From the NCBI GenBank assembly GCA_027596075.1, contig JADGJC010000014.1:168413-232412 (forward strand): a DNA stretch of 64,000 nt, in the 5' to 3' direction. Source of the stretch: Rhizophlyctis rosea (Eukaryota; Chytridiomycota; Chytridiomycetes; Rhizophlyctidales; Rhizophlyctidaceae). Position numbers and translations under genes: made by a program. A model generated the notes under the pieces. It saw only the letters and a list, made by a program, of their open reading frames with translations, did not search any database and was not told the DNA's origin. Positions 1 through 11,411 of the stretch are shown piece by piece; positions within the stretch are counted from its first letter, which is position 1; the number at the start of each line of letters is the position of its first letter.

Positions 1-2
1 TG

Positions 3-1280
3 TTGTCACGGTCTCAGTTCTGGCCGGTATGGAAGGAGGTGATGGCGATCGAACGTAAGCGGGTCGGGAAATTGAAAGCGGAAAGTGATCGAGTGCTGCA
101 ACGTGAGGTGGAGCGGACCAGGTTCGAGGATGGGGTCGATGCCCGGACGGCAAGCGAGGAGAAGCTGGAGACGGAAGATGGACATGTTGAACAGCTAGAA
201 AAACGGAACGACAAAGGGAAGCAAAGGGCAAAGTGTGAAACCCCTGCTGCAGAAGAGACGACAAACCCGTTAGCACCAGATTTCGACAAGCTTCTTCTTC
301 AATTGGAAACCGAACGACTTCAAGCCGGATTAGGAGTGTATGACGACAAGCAATCCTCCAGTTCGAGGGAAGATCCGCGTTGGCAAGAGTGGCGGGAGAA
401 GAGAGACCACGAAAATCAAAGGCGGTGGAAGGAAGTGGAGCGACAAGAATGTGAAAGACACAAGCGGGATGGGCAATACTGGAAGGAAATGGAACAACAG
501 CGCAAGGAGGTGGAAGCAGTATGGGAAATGGCTGACGAGGTGAAAAGGGTAGAACCATTGAGACTACAAAGACAGCGGGAGCTTGAACAGATCCAACAGG
601 AGAAGGAGGAACGTGCGCGGAGGGAACGCGAAGAACGCGAAGAACGCGAACGACAGGAAAAGGAAGCACGGGAACGAGCAGAGGAGGAGCGTGTGCGAAG
701 GGAAAAGAAGGAACGGGAGGAGCATGAGCGGAGGGAAAAGGAAGAACGGGAACGCAAACAAGCGGAAGAACTGGACCGTATTGCTCAGGAGGAATTCGAG
801 CGGCAAGAGCGGGCAAAGCGGGAACAGATAGAAAGGGAAGAACGCGAGCAGAAGGAGAGGGAAGAACAGGAGCGAAAGGAGTGGGGACGCATGGTTCAGG
901 AGGAATGGGAGCGGCAAGAGCAGGAACGGCAAGACACTGAAGCTCCAGAGCAGCAGGACGCAATGGAACACCAAAGTTTAGAACTGCAGGAGCAACAACA
1001 CAAGGAGGAGCGGAACCGACAAGAGCAGGCGGACCGAGATCGGGAATGGGAGGAAGAACAAGGACGTCGAAGACAGGAGGCACAGAGACGCAAGGAGGCG
1101 AGGGAACGGATGGAGAAGGAGGAACATGGACGTGGTGAAAGGGGTGGCGATGGGGAGGGGCGAGAGATGCAAGAGGGGGAGGCGAATATACCCGCAGAAG
1201 GGCAAGCAGAAATTGAAGAGAAGGATAAGAAGAAGAAGCTTGGGCTGGGGAAGGCATTGAAGAAAATTTTCATGCCGTAG
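3..1280 (+). CDS. Charged coiled-coil protein, 5' truncated
   Basis: Open frame running off the left edge; position 3 is a TTG, so the true start lies outside unless the ATG at position 42 is used. After a short mixed N-terminal region the protein is dominated by Glu, Arg, Lys and Gln runs (about residues 110-400, many RE/RRE/KEERE steps), predicting a long single alpha-helix or coiled coil. It ends with a basic, lysine-rich segment (KKKKLGLGKALKK) before a TAG stop. No catalytic domain is visible. Such low-complexity helices occur in scaffolding and cytoskeletal proteins, but homology cannot be inferred because composition alone gives spurious matches. Reality as a gene is supported by the long uninterrupted frame with non-random codon positions; function is unknown. 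Confidence 0.6.
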   Translation: MSRSQFWPVWKEVMAIERKRVGKLKAESDRVLQREVERTRFEDGVDARTASEEKLETEDGHVEQLEKRNDKGKQRAKCETPAAEETTNPLAPDFDKLLLQLETERLQAGLGVYDDKQSSSSREDPRWQEWREKRDHENQRRWKEVERQECERHKRDGQYWKEMEQQRKEVEAVWEMADEVKRVEPLRLQRQRELEQIQQEKEERARREREEREERERQEKEARERAEEERVRREKKEREEHERREKEERERKQAEELDRIAQEEFERQERAKREQIEREEREQKEREEQERKEWGRMVQEEWERQEQERQDTEAPEQQDAMEHQSLELQEQQHKEERNRQEQADRDREWEEEQGRRRQEAQRRKEARERMEKEEHGRGERGGDGEGREMQEGEANIPAEGQAEIEEKDKKKKLGLGKALKKIFMP

Positions 1281-1661
1281 GTTGGGATGGGCGCTCAGTG
1301 GGTGTAGGATGGGCCGGTTCCATGTACACCTTCCCTGGGCACCGGTGGCTGGTAGAATGTATTTGTATATAGTTGCACAGGAATACCCTCAAACGCCAAC
1401 ATTCTATGAATATCTGTATAAGCTCCATAACACCAAGAAGTATATGGATTAATCCATGGGTTTTCCTTTGGTGGTCGGAGTGCAAGCCCCTTTGAGACTA
1501 AATGATGTAACACCCCAACCCAGAACTCTACGAATGGAATGGTGCCACATTTACAGGTCGTAGACTTGCTCCAGCTGCATTTGCATCCCACCTGATTCCG
1601 AATATATACATTGATGGCGAGCAATGATAACGCAGTGCAGAGAATGATGGAAAATATCACG

Positions 1662-2716
1662 TCACACATCGAGCCTGTCTCTGAATTCACGAGCGGAAAG
1701 TCGACCTTCCAGGGCTTCCGCAAAGAGGGTGGGCATATCTGGCTCTAATAATCAGTTGCCAATCCAAAATACAAGAAAGGTGAAGACATACCATCAGGCA
1801 CTCCACGCGTTTTCTTGTATCTGGCTAGCATCTCGTCCGCTGATTCACCCTTCCCAACCAGCCACTCCAAACCCAACTTCGCCAACTGCTTGACATCCTC
1901 CCGCAAATACTCCGGCCCAGGCTCTCCTGCATCCTTCCCTGCACATCGTCTTGCGAAACCCAGACTTCCCAAATGGGCCAATCTTTCGTAGTCATCGGGT
2001 ATGAAAACACTACGCCGGCCCACATTTCCATGCGCGATGTGCTTGCTGTGTAGGTATCTCAATGCCCCGGCAATGTTGTTAAGGACCTTGAGGGTGATGG
2101 GAACCGGTGGTTTGAACCCTATTGGGAAGGGTTTGCCGGCGTCATCCATTTGGAGTACGAGCATGGATGCGGGGATATCGGGTATAGGGGGAAGGACAAA
2201 CGAGTCGTGGTATTTGACCAGGTATGGACTGCTTAGGTAAGGTGCTGTGCATTCTTCGAAAGAGTATCCAAGACCGTGCGGGTCTGCTTCCTCTTGCATT
2301 AGGAATTTCAACGCGTACTGGAGGTGCAAGCTGATTAGACTGTTGAAGCGATGAAGTTCATCACGGACATATTGATGTTACATACAGTTTTCCCATTCCG
2401 TTTATCCGTAGCTTGAAACACTGTGCTGAAGTCGCCTGTTCCGAGGAGCGGGCCGAGCTCGAATCGTTCGTCGAGGAGTGGATGGGAAGGCGCTTTGAAC
2501 TCTCGCGAGTCGCGCACGGGCTGGTGTCGGGCATACAGGCGCGTTCTATGAATCGATTGTATTTTAACTCCAGATACTATGAGAGCACACTGAACGCCAA
2601 AGTCATGCCAGTGAAACATACTGAGTTTGCACAAGTTGAGCTATCCGCCCCGGCCGCAAGGGTCTTGAACGCGAGAGGGTAACGGGAAGGAAGCGAGAAG
2701 CTGCAGATACTGCCAT
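1662..2716 (-). CDS. Small pseudokinase with mitochondrial-type presequence
   Basis: Four exons joined by eye: 2716-2622, 2545-2386, 2317-1792, 1744-1662 (287 aa). Introns of 76, 68 and 47 bp have GTATGT donors and the phases close exactly. The N-terminus (MAVSAASRFLPVTLSRS, then RLYAR) is rich in Arg, Ser and Ala and lacks acidic residues, like a mitochondrial presequence. A protein kinase fold follows: FELGPLLGTGDFSTV glycine loop, YALKFL with the ATP-binding Lys, then a C-lobe. The catalytic loop reads HGNVGRRS where active kinases have HRDxKxxN, and the DFG position reads SLG, so both key Asp residues are missing. PEYLREDVKQL matches the APE/alpha-F region. The C-lobe is short. I infer a pseudokinase, possibly mitochondrial; the substrate or partner is unknown. 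The exon 1 choice rests on phase match and the Kozak-like ATG. Confidence 0.65.
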
Positions 2717-3262
2717 CTTCGAAACGAGTCCAGGTTCAACGTAAAACGAACTATGTACAATTTCAGGAACACGCGAACCAGCGCCTGTTACTTGAAGTCA
2801 GTTTGTGGGAGATTGTGAAAAGATGATGGTTCAAGATGGGTGGAGGTTGAGGCAGGGGCAAGGCAGGGGAGATAAAAATGGACCCAAGGGGGAGTGGCGA
2901 AGCGGTTGGGCGACGTGGAATGATCCGACTGGATCCCGGACAGGGACCCGCGCGTGACTTCTGAAATGTTCCCTTTCTACTTCCACAAACTTCATTTCAA
3001 TGAATGCTGGTGAAATGATACATGCTAAGATTTCTTCGCAATTATATTTTCATATGGACGCAGATCATTCTCTTTACATGTTGGAATAACGTTTCATTTG
3101 CTACATAATCGTATTGAACGCCCTTGCACTATACTATACTGCACTACAACTGACCATATGCGCTATGCCACAGCTATGCTTCAGCGGATCATGTACACTA
3201 TCCTACCTTTCCCAAACTAAGGTATCATCATCCACTACCACCCCTCCTTGTCCCTCCCACCC
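2717..3262. other. Intergenic, upstream of the pseudokinase gene
   Basis: About 550 bp between the pseudokinase start and the 3' end of the F-box gene, both on the minus strand. It should hold the pseudokinase promoter and the F-box 3' UTR. I see AT-rich stretches but no further gene, RNA or repeat. Confidence 0.5.
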
Positions 3263-4658
3263 CTAGCGCAACTTCGCCAACACCAACCCCTTGATCAACG
3301 GTTGCCCACAACTGCACATTTCCGCCGTCCGTTGCCCCACCGGAAGTTGATGATACTCCCTCAAAGTCTCTTCAAACATCTTCACCGCCTCGTCCACCTC
3401 CCCACACCCACGTCCAATCAAATGGTAACGACCGTCGTACTGGTCGTCGTCACAGAATGCGTAACCGTGATGGAGTTCCCGGAAGACGGAGTGCTCGTGG
3501 ATGAGATGCATTTTTGCGGTGATGTCGACCACTTCTTGTAGCGTGAATCTGGGTTTCGTGTCGATTTGGATGACCCACGGGTTATCGTCGATGGAGAGGA
3601 TGCCGGAGTAGTTTGAGAAGTTGGAGATCAGCTGGAATTTGGGATTCCAGTATCCGATGTTGAGCTCGTAGAATTGACAGGGAATGGATGTCGAAGGGTA
3701 GGGAATGCCTTTCGCGTGCAGGGCGGCAAGAAGGTCCCGTTTCCTTGTTTTGATATTCTCCGCGTATCTTTGTTCTCCGATTTTGGCTCCCGTGTTGAAG
3801 GTCCTCCAAGCTGCCACTCTTGCCAAGATGAGGTTTCCCGGCCCGCCGTACTTCTCGTAACTAGCAGCTTTGACATGCTTTGCCAAGTAAGCGCGCTGGA
3901 AATTACCATCATAGGTTTCCCACCCTTGCTTCATCGGGAGGAGCTCCAAGCCGTCTTCGGAAAGTTTGTAATCCTTCTTTGCTCCGGTTGCGTAAATGTC
4001 CCGGTAACCTGGGTACCTCCACCAGCAGTCCCGGCAGATTCTGTCATCGGATCGAGTATCAATTGGAGTAGACCGGTGATGGCAACCCCAGCAGAGCTTC
4101 CCGACGTCGGTCAAGTATCGGAGCAGCCAAGTACGATGATAGCCGTCCCACTCGAATGATTTCGTTGGCTTGATCCTCTGTTGAGCTTTCCCAACCTGCT
4201 CATTCATCACATGGCGGTAGATGATTTTCCACCAGCGCTCGTCACCGGCGATGGCGGCCCATTCGCGACTCACTTGGGAGAGTCTCTGGATGTCTATGAG
4301 CTCTGGTTAACGAGCAAGAAGGTTTTTGACGAAAGACTGTAACAATACCTTCGGGCCTGACGCAAAGCAGTATGCGTTGTTTGATTTCGAGGAGGAGCGT
4401 TCGGAACGTGATGGTATCTTTCGTGGACGTTCCGCGACTGGACGTTGGTGTTGCCGTGGCTTCAATTTCGAGAGGTTTGTCGTCGAGCGATTCGTCGGTT
4501 TTTGGGTGCGTTGACTCAGCCGCGGAGGCTGGGGATGGCGATGCCTGAACCAGTGTTTCCCATTGCTCGGGGAGAGTAACTGAGGGTATGGTAGCTGCCT
4601 CAGATTGGTGGGATTGCTTGCTTCTCTTCACCGCGGGGAACGGGAAGTCAGCGACCAT
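3263..4658 (-). CDS. F-box protein with XPA-like zinc module
   Basis: Exons 4658-4349 and 4302-3263, 46-bp intron, 449 aa. The F-box is split by the intron: LLLEIKQRILLCVRPEE joins LIDIQRLSQVSREWAAI and DERWWKIIYRH, giving the usual L..EI...IL.......L...V...W hydrophobic pattern of a SKP1-binding F-box (residues about 95-145). The N-terminal 90 residues are Ser/Thr/Pro-rich and disordered. Behind the F-box lies CWGC...CRDCW, then ATGAKKDYKLSEDGLELL, which resembles the zinc finger followed by the TKTEAKxxYLLKDxDL helix of XPA. The rest (about 250 aa) is unrecognised. The likely role is substrate receptor of an SCF ubiquitin ligase; the target is unknown. The start at 4658 is the first ATG in frame. 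Its 5' end faces RNase H2A across 385 bp. Confidence 0.7.
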
Positions 4659-5043
4659 CGTGGGACCCCGTTCCCAAGATGAATTTGTGTGACGTGTTGA
4701 CGGCAAACGAGTTCAGCACAAGCGATATCACCACTATTCCTAACAAGGAACTTGCAACGATGCAGTCAAGATGCAACGCCCTGCTGAAAAGGCGTCTTGA
4801 GATGAGATCTTAAATTTTCCGGGGAAGGCAGGGATGTGAACTTTCCCATTCCCACGCTCGCTGATTGAACGAACCTCGAAATGAATTGGGCTGGTGTGGC
4901 GAAGTTGTCCGCTCCATCGGACTCAAATTTTGGATTCGACCGCTTTGGGTCTGGTTTTGCCATTTGGGTTGGTCTCCTTTTGCTCCTCCTTCTACACCCA
5001 CAATTCAATTCCCCACAGTATAGTCCTTAGCTCATACAAAGCA
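4659..5043. promoter_or_regulatory. Divergent promoter region, F-box gene / RNase H2A
   Basis: 385 bp between head-to-head starts at 4658 (minus) and 5044 (plus). No motif can be named with confidence; the spacing makes a shared bidirectional promoter likely. Confidence 0.4.
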
Positions 5044-6629
5044 ATGCAAACAAGACGACAAGCAGCCGCAGCGGTCTCTTCCGAGTCAGCACCTCCCTCA
5101 CTCACACCTTCCATATCAACCGATTCCGCACCTGAATTCCCAACCGAAACACCGCCCGAAGTGGCCCTTGACGGCGAATCCTCCAACCCGGTCAAAATCC
5201 TTGAACACATACCTTCCGGTCCTTGCACAACATCCTGGTCGCATTATTCCAATGTTCCAGAAGAATGCAAAAACCGAGTGGAGGTGTGTCTGGGTGTTGA
5301 CGAGGCTGGAAGGGGTCCAGTACTGGGTATGTTTACAAACAAACCTGTTGCTTATTTACTTCATTCTTGCCGTATGCTTGCCGTATCCTCGCCGTATTCT
5401 CGCTGTATCAATGCCGCATTGATGTCTTACTGCTATCAAACACTCTTTGCATTCCTGATTCCTAACGTTTTCCTCACCGCTCATAGGGCCGATGGTTTAC
5501 GCCGTGAGCTATGTTCCAATAGCACGGAAGGGTGATCTTGCGGAGGTTGGGTTTGCGGGTATGTACCCGTCAGTTTTCCACAATGGCCATCATGGCAATC
5601 TCTTGACCGCTGGTATCAGATTCGAAAGCACTGAAAGAAGATGAACGTGATTCACTTTTCAATGCATTGAGAGAGAAAGGTGACTTCATCGGTTGGGCAG
5701 TTCACACGTGTAGCCCACAAGATATATCCGAATGCATGCTAAGAAGGTGGGTGTTGGAAGAGCTATAGAGAATTCAACGCTTGAAGCTGAAGAACGTAAA
5801 ACGCCTTCAGAGCGAAATACAATTTGAATGAGCTGGCTCATAACACAACCATCACACTCATCCGAAACGTCATTGAACGCGGTGTTCGGGTGTCTCAGGT
5901 GCGTCCGCATTCCCAGAACATCAGCGTTTATGCAGCTCACATGGCACTTTGTAGATATTTGTCGACACTGTCGGTCCACCTGACGCATATCAAGCGAAGC
6001 TGAAATCCATATTCCCGGGCATTGATATAACGGTTGCAAAGAAAGCGGACAGTTTATACCCCGTTGTCAGTGCTGCCAGTATTTGCGCAAAGGTATGGCA
6101 AATGCATCTGTCACATAATCTCATTTGAGGGTATTGATTCGTTAGCCCTCCAGGTTACAAGAGATTCAGTGCTTCGCACCTGGGAATTTGTGGAATCGGG
6201 TCTAGATGGGAAGCTTTCAAGGGAGTTTGGTTCGGGATATCCGTCAGGTGCGTTATGTCGCAAGCACCCTTTTCGGACCTAGGACCGATTGCTGAAGCTT
6301 CACGAGCAGATCCAAACACAGTAAGATGGATCAATGGCAATATCGATCCAGTCTTTGGGTTTCCTCGATTGATACGTTTCAGTTGGTCCACAGCCGACAA
6401 ATTGCTGGAAGACAAGGCTGTGGCGGTCACATGGTTGGTTCGAAGTGCTTGCGACTCTGACGCAGCATAAACTCATCGCTTCCTGATCCACAGGCCGGGG
6501 GATGAGGACGAATCAAGAGAGGGGGCGGACATCCGGGGAATGTTTGGCAAGCAGCAGGAGAAAAAGAAATGTGCAGAGCGAGATATGCTCTTTACAGGAA
6601 TGGGATTGGAACATTTAAACAGATTGTAA
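5044..6629 (+). CDS. RNH201: Ribonuclease H2 subunit A
   Basis: Catalytic subunit of RNase H2, which cleaves RNA in RNA:DNA hybrids and at single ribonucleotides in nuclear DNA. Eight exons: 5044-5326, 5487-5558, 5620-5746, 5811-5898, 5955-6092, 6154-6247, 6310-6433, 6494-6629; 353 aa, all phases consistent. Diagnostic motifs: [12 protein letters not shown] (catalytic Asp-Glu pair, about residue 90), [28 protein letters not shown] (third Asp), [15 protein letters not shown] (fourth Asp) and GSGYPSDPNTVRW. The N-terminal 75 residues are a Thr/Pro/Ser-rich extension. Family proteins are about 300 aa, so the core is complete. It shares a divergent promoter with the F-box gene. Confidence 0.95.
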
Positions 6630-7771
6630 TGTCGACCCCTTCCATTCTATTTGAGGAATCAGAACACGATGATACCCCGCAACAAATGATCAACTTTCAA
6701 TGATGTCACGGGAGAAGATTGAACAACTTGAACAATCATCTCCATATTATGATTGATCATTTTTGAAAACATATATGGCTGGATTGAGAAGGGAGGGGCT
6801 GTTACGTCCTATAACCAAAGGGAAAGACAACAAGCACCGGAAAGCGCTTTTGAGTCGATCTCCCTGACATTGAACGTTGGGTCGTGACTTGTGACCCGAA
6901 AGTAGGTTTGTTCTTCCCGAGGTACAAACAGAAAAAGGAATTGCTCCCGTGACCGTGCGAGCACGGGGCGGGGAGCTACTAGTCCTGGATCGGTTCGGGT
7001 TGGTGAAATTGCTAATTGTTACACTGATGAAAGGCTATGAATTTCTTGTAGAAAACTTTCTTTGTTGAGTCTGTTGTGATTGAGACGGTTCCGTCGTGGT
7101 TCGGAGACTTCTGGTCCAACTTTGACAGTGAACGCAGTGCTTTCAAAGTAGTAGGAGAAGCGGGGTCTTCAGAACCATTGAAACGGTACTGATAGGGAAG
7201 AGAAAAAGACTTTGACCTTCCTGTGAATGCTTCGCGATGAAAGGAGAAGAGGAATTGAACTCAAAAATACAAAATTTATATCCGAGGTCAATTTGACCCA
7301 GCAGTCTCGTCAACCAATCACAACTGAGTGGCTTGGGATGCTGTGCCACCTGTCTCCGCTGGTCATCTTTGCCCAAACGCGTTTTGCTTTGGACCCTGAC
7401 CCACTTTGTTGACCGATATCCTTCGCCAGTTGTGCATTTTCTTCGACATTTTTGTCGTACTTCACATGCTGTGGAAGTTTTATTTTGTACGTCATCTGGG
7501 CACCGCTGAAACGCCACTTATATCCATATCTCGTACGACAACATGGTTCAAGGGAGCGGACAGAAGTCAACACTTGTTCGATTTGCAGAATCCCAGATGT
7601 AGGCGAGATCCACCTCCTATATCCAACAAATACATCGTCATTAATTCTCATACCACAGACCACAAGAAACATACAACTCAACCGAAATCCTAAGTAAATC
7701 ATCTCTTCACCCATACACTTCTCAAATCCTGCGTCCAACCACACCACCACCTCCTACACATACCCACAAAC
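6630..7771. other. Intergenic, about 1.1 kb
   Basis: Between RNase H2A and the TSNAXIP1-like gene. Several short overlapping frames exist on both strands around 7140-7750, none with a recognisable motif. The 3' part may hold a 5' exon of the TSNAXIP1-like gene, whose start is unresolved. No tRNA or repeat seen. Confidence 0.4.
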
Positions 7772-10700
7772 ATGCCTGGACAACATCACGCTCCGACTCC
7801 CCTGGGGCTGGCGTTAAAGCCGGGCTTGTTGGCGGAGAGAACGTTGATGCCTTGTACCCGGGGGATAAGACTCGTCCCCGGTTCCTGGTTGCAATGCTGC
7901 ATCAGGTTCGGGCGGAGTTGGTGGCGCTTGGTGCTGAGAAGTAAGCTCTTGACGCGTATGCATTCCCAAAATGCATATAATGAAGCATTCATATACAGCG
8001 CTCCTCTTGGTGATTCGCGGAGGTTGCAGGTTTATGGAGAAATATGGGGTAAGGACTTTCCATTACTCTTAAACACCTGGATCGAAAAGTCATTCCCCGC
8101 ATCCGAGCAGACTTCTTCATCCAAGAGTTCAAAACGTATGAACCGCTTCTAACAGAGATCAAGCATGAGTATGAGTGCCACCTGCAGAATATGAGACAAG
8201 AGGTGGCGAAGCTGGGTGAGTTTATACAATCGACCATCCCTCACGCTCTACGGTACACGATGCTGACTAAATGCCTCTTCAGAACCACTCCAAAGCAAAC
8301 TTGCAGTCTACCGTTACCAAGCAGCGCAGGAGCTTGATCAAGTGCAGGCGGAGTGGCAGAAAGTAATGGATAGGCAGAAGTGGGTGAGAACCCTGTCCTC
8401 TCAACTCTGCTTGTCAACCCAAATTTTACATACTCACAACACGAACACACAAAAAATACCACCCAGACAGGAGAATAGGGAGCTTCGACAAACAATCAGA
8501 TCTCTGAACGCTCGAATGGATAGTTTACGAAACGAGTATACATCCCTGAAGGAGGAGCTAAGGCGGCGGGATGATCGGGGTGAGGTATGCAGCGAACAAA
8601 GATCTTGTCACTTCAGAATACCAGACACCCTTTCAACCCTTCCAACAGGACTACGTATCCTCAAAACTCGTCGAAGTTCATGCAGAAATGGAGTCGTTGG
8701 AACGAAAGCACAATGCACAGTTGCGGGTGAAGGAGCAGGAGATCGTGGACTTGCAGACTGGGTTGAAGAAAGGTCCGTTGTCCCTGTTCTCTTCTCGTAT
8801 AGGAAGCACTTTGGCAATTTCCTCAAAAACTTCATGATGATATCAGCTACCCTAGACTTCAACGCAATGACCGAAGAAATGAACAAAGTGAAAGACCACT
8901 ACGGATCGATAATGAAGAAAGAACGAGATGCATTCGTTGGGGAGGTTGAGGGCCTGCGGAGTGAGTTGCAGGCGGAGAGGGGGAGGTGGCAGAGTTTGGT
9001 AAGCTTTTCTTTGCCATTTTAGAGAAGCATATTGTTTTAGGCTTTTGGCTCATCATCAAGTTAGGAATCGCGAAACGCCCAAATACAATCAGATCTCCAT
9101 CAAACACAGGCCGCTCTGAAAAGGAAAGAGGACGACAAGTACCCGGACTGGGATTACATCCAGAACTTGTGTCCGAGCAGTGTGCTGGAATGGGGAATGA
9201 AGTGCAAAGATTTGGATTATAATGACACGATTATCGTGCTTTTGCGGGATCTGATAAAGGTTGGGCTAGCTGATGTTCCTTTGCCCATACTCAATTTTGA
9301 CCGTCTCCCTAATGCTGATTGTTGCTCAACTAGTTGAAAGTAACAAAAGCGGCCTCCGATAGGCACGTCACTATCAAGTACGTCCCTAACACTTCAATCA
9401 CCCACCAACACGCACCACAAAGCTGACACAGTGGCCGTACAGAGATGAAAACCTAGCTCCAACCGACCCAAAATACTTCATCGGCCTCGGCCTCTCCAGC
9501 GACTTGCCCAAATACCTCCGCTACCGTGGCAAGATCCCCAATCGTCACATATCGCGGAAGAACCTGCGGGCGCTGATTAAAGACACGTGGGAGCAGAAAG
9601 CTATATATGATGCGCTGCCGGCTAGGAAGGGGCAGGTTTCTAAGGTGAGGACGGAGGTGCTTACCTTTTTGTTGTTGGATCTCTATGCGAATTCTGATGC
9701 GTGCTTGTGAATTATGTTTTAGTTAGCGGACTTTTTGTATGCGTATTTAAAGAAACGCTTTGGATCGCAGGAAATAGTCGCGGAGTGGGGATATAACATC
9801 CATGAAGCGTGTCGGAAGCATCGGTTTTATAGTGTGGAGATTCAGTTGTTTTTTGGAATTCTTACAGGTATCTTTGTTAGCGTTCACTCCACTTCATGGT
9901 TCCGCCCATGTGTCCAATCATACTTTAACAACCATAGATACAATGGAGGAAGAAGTATACCACCACCAAACGCAAACCATCGAACGACTCAAAACGATGT
10001 TTTATAGGATGGATATGGATTTGCATGAAGGCAAAGCACGCGGGGTGGTGCCGAAGGCTGCTGGGGTAGAGATGTTGAAGAGGGCGTGGACGCAGAAGGA
10101 TGAGAGGCAGTTTGGGGAACTGAGTAATGTAGGATTTTCAACACTCGGAGTTGACATATATTTGAGTGCGACGATTTATTTGACGGTTTCTTTCTGTTGG
10201 TGCAACAGGCACTGGACGCGGACCAACCCGGAGCGATGTTAACGTACCGGTGGTTGTTCCAATCGGATGCCCAGAGCATGTTTCTGGACATTGTTAGGGA
10301 GCAGGAGATGGAGTTGAGGGAGGCTTATTTGAATGGGGTTGCGGTTTGTGCCTCCGTTCTCTCAACTTTAACACTTCTTCTTTAATACTCACCCATCCCC
10401 ACTTCAGTCCTCACTCCTCTCAAGCCTGCAAGCCATGTCCGCGGCCCCACCTCCCGGAACCACCCCAACAACCAAAACCCCCATAGAGCAACTCCGCACA
10501 TTCAAAGTCTCATCATTGGACGCGCAACGCGCGCTAGCGCGACATGATCCGCAGAAAACTAAGAAAGGGCTTGATACGTTGGTGGCGAGAGGATTTGGAG
10601 TTAAGGTTGGGGAGGTGAAGTTGAGGGCTGTGATTGGTGGGGATAAGTTTGTTGAGGTGAGTATTGGTTGTGATAGTTTCATCTCCCGCTCCCTGTTTTG

Positions 10701-10830
10701 TTGGAATTTCACTAGTCTTGCTGGGGCTTTTCTGATCTACTAATGGGCATTATGCTGTTATTTGATTTGACAGAATTTGAGGCGAGGAGTGTTGTATTTT
10801 GGAGCGGCTCAGAAGGAGCAAAATGTATGA
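7772..10830 (+). CDS. TSNAXIP1: TSNAXIP1-like flagellar coiled-coil protein
   Basis: Many-exon gene resembling translin-associated factor X-interacting protein 1, a family found in organisms with motile cilia. Exons by phase: up to 7940, 7999-8048, 8090-8215, 8283-8379, 8467-8584, 8649-8772, 8847-8998, 9110-9259, 9334-9377, 9443-9644, 9723-9867, 9938-10128, 10209-10343, 10408-10656, 10774-10830; about 665 aa, near the family length. The N-terminal domain shows RPRFLVAMLHQVRAEL, RRLQVYGEIW, and FIQEFKTYEPLLTEIK before a coiled coil. The C-terminal half has EWGMKCKDLDYND, PKYFIGLGLSSDLPKYLRY and VAEWGYNIHEACRK. The frame of the first exon has no ATG: the ATG at 7772 is one base out of phase with the codons after about 7804, so there is either a sequence indel in the C/G run there or an unseen upstream exon. 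The 41-bp third intron is also tentative. Confidence 0.75.
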
Positions 10831-11411
10831 TAGTGCTGTAGTATAGACTGCTGTTACTGCGACCTCGGCGGTAATCACCTGTTGCAGTGCGCATCGTGCC
10901 CAAACGTTGATCCATACATATGCAAGGGTTGTTTTGGGAGATAGGTGTTTGAACAGTTACAGTCAGTTGGCAACGTTTGAAGTTGAACACATGCGGACCT
11001 TTGCAATGCAGCAAAATTTAGGGATTGCATACCTTCAACAACATAGGTATCGGTATTGGACAGCCCGGTCTTTTTGGTTTACTTTGCTCAATATTGGACC
11101 CCGCCAGCATGTGGAATGTGGCCGAAGGCGAGGGACCTTTGCGGAAGGTTGGACCCTGACGGATGTCTTCTCGCTGGTGGCACACATATGGAGATGCCAC
11201 GTAATGTCTAAGCCATGCCACGTGTCGGTCGACCTTGCCGCCGAATTGCCCGCAGCACACAAAGTCTTCCCTCAATTTGACATTTTGTTTACTTACTTTA
11301 CTTTACCCATACCCATGCCGTAACATATATATAGTACAACCAACCCCCTTTAGACCGAAGAAGAAGTATCATATGTATTCCTCTGGAGCACACGAACTAC
11401 ATAACTCAGCA
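10831..11411. other. Intergenic with SIL1 promoter
   Basis: About 580 bp between the TSNAXIP1-like stop and the SIL1 signal-peptide ATG. A TATA-like ATATATATAG lies near 11326-11336, about 80 bp before the start. A 138-codon frame at 10907-11323 shows no motif and is not called. Confidence 0.4.

Noticed and set aside
10907..11323. 138-codon plus-strand frame before SIL1
   Set aside because: No domain or signal, overlaps the likely SIL1 promoter and TATA-like box.
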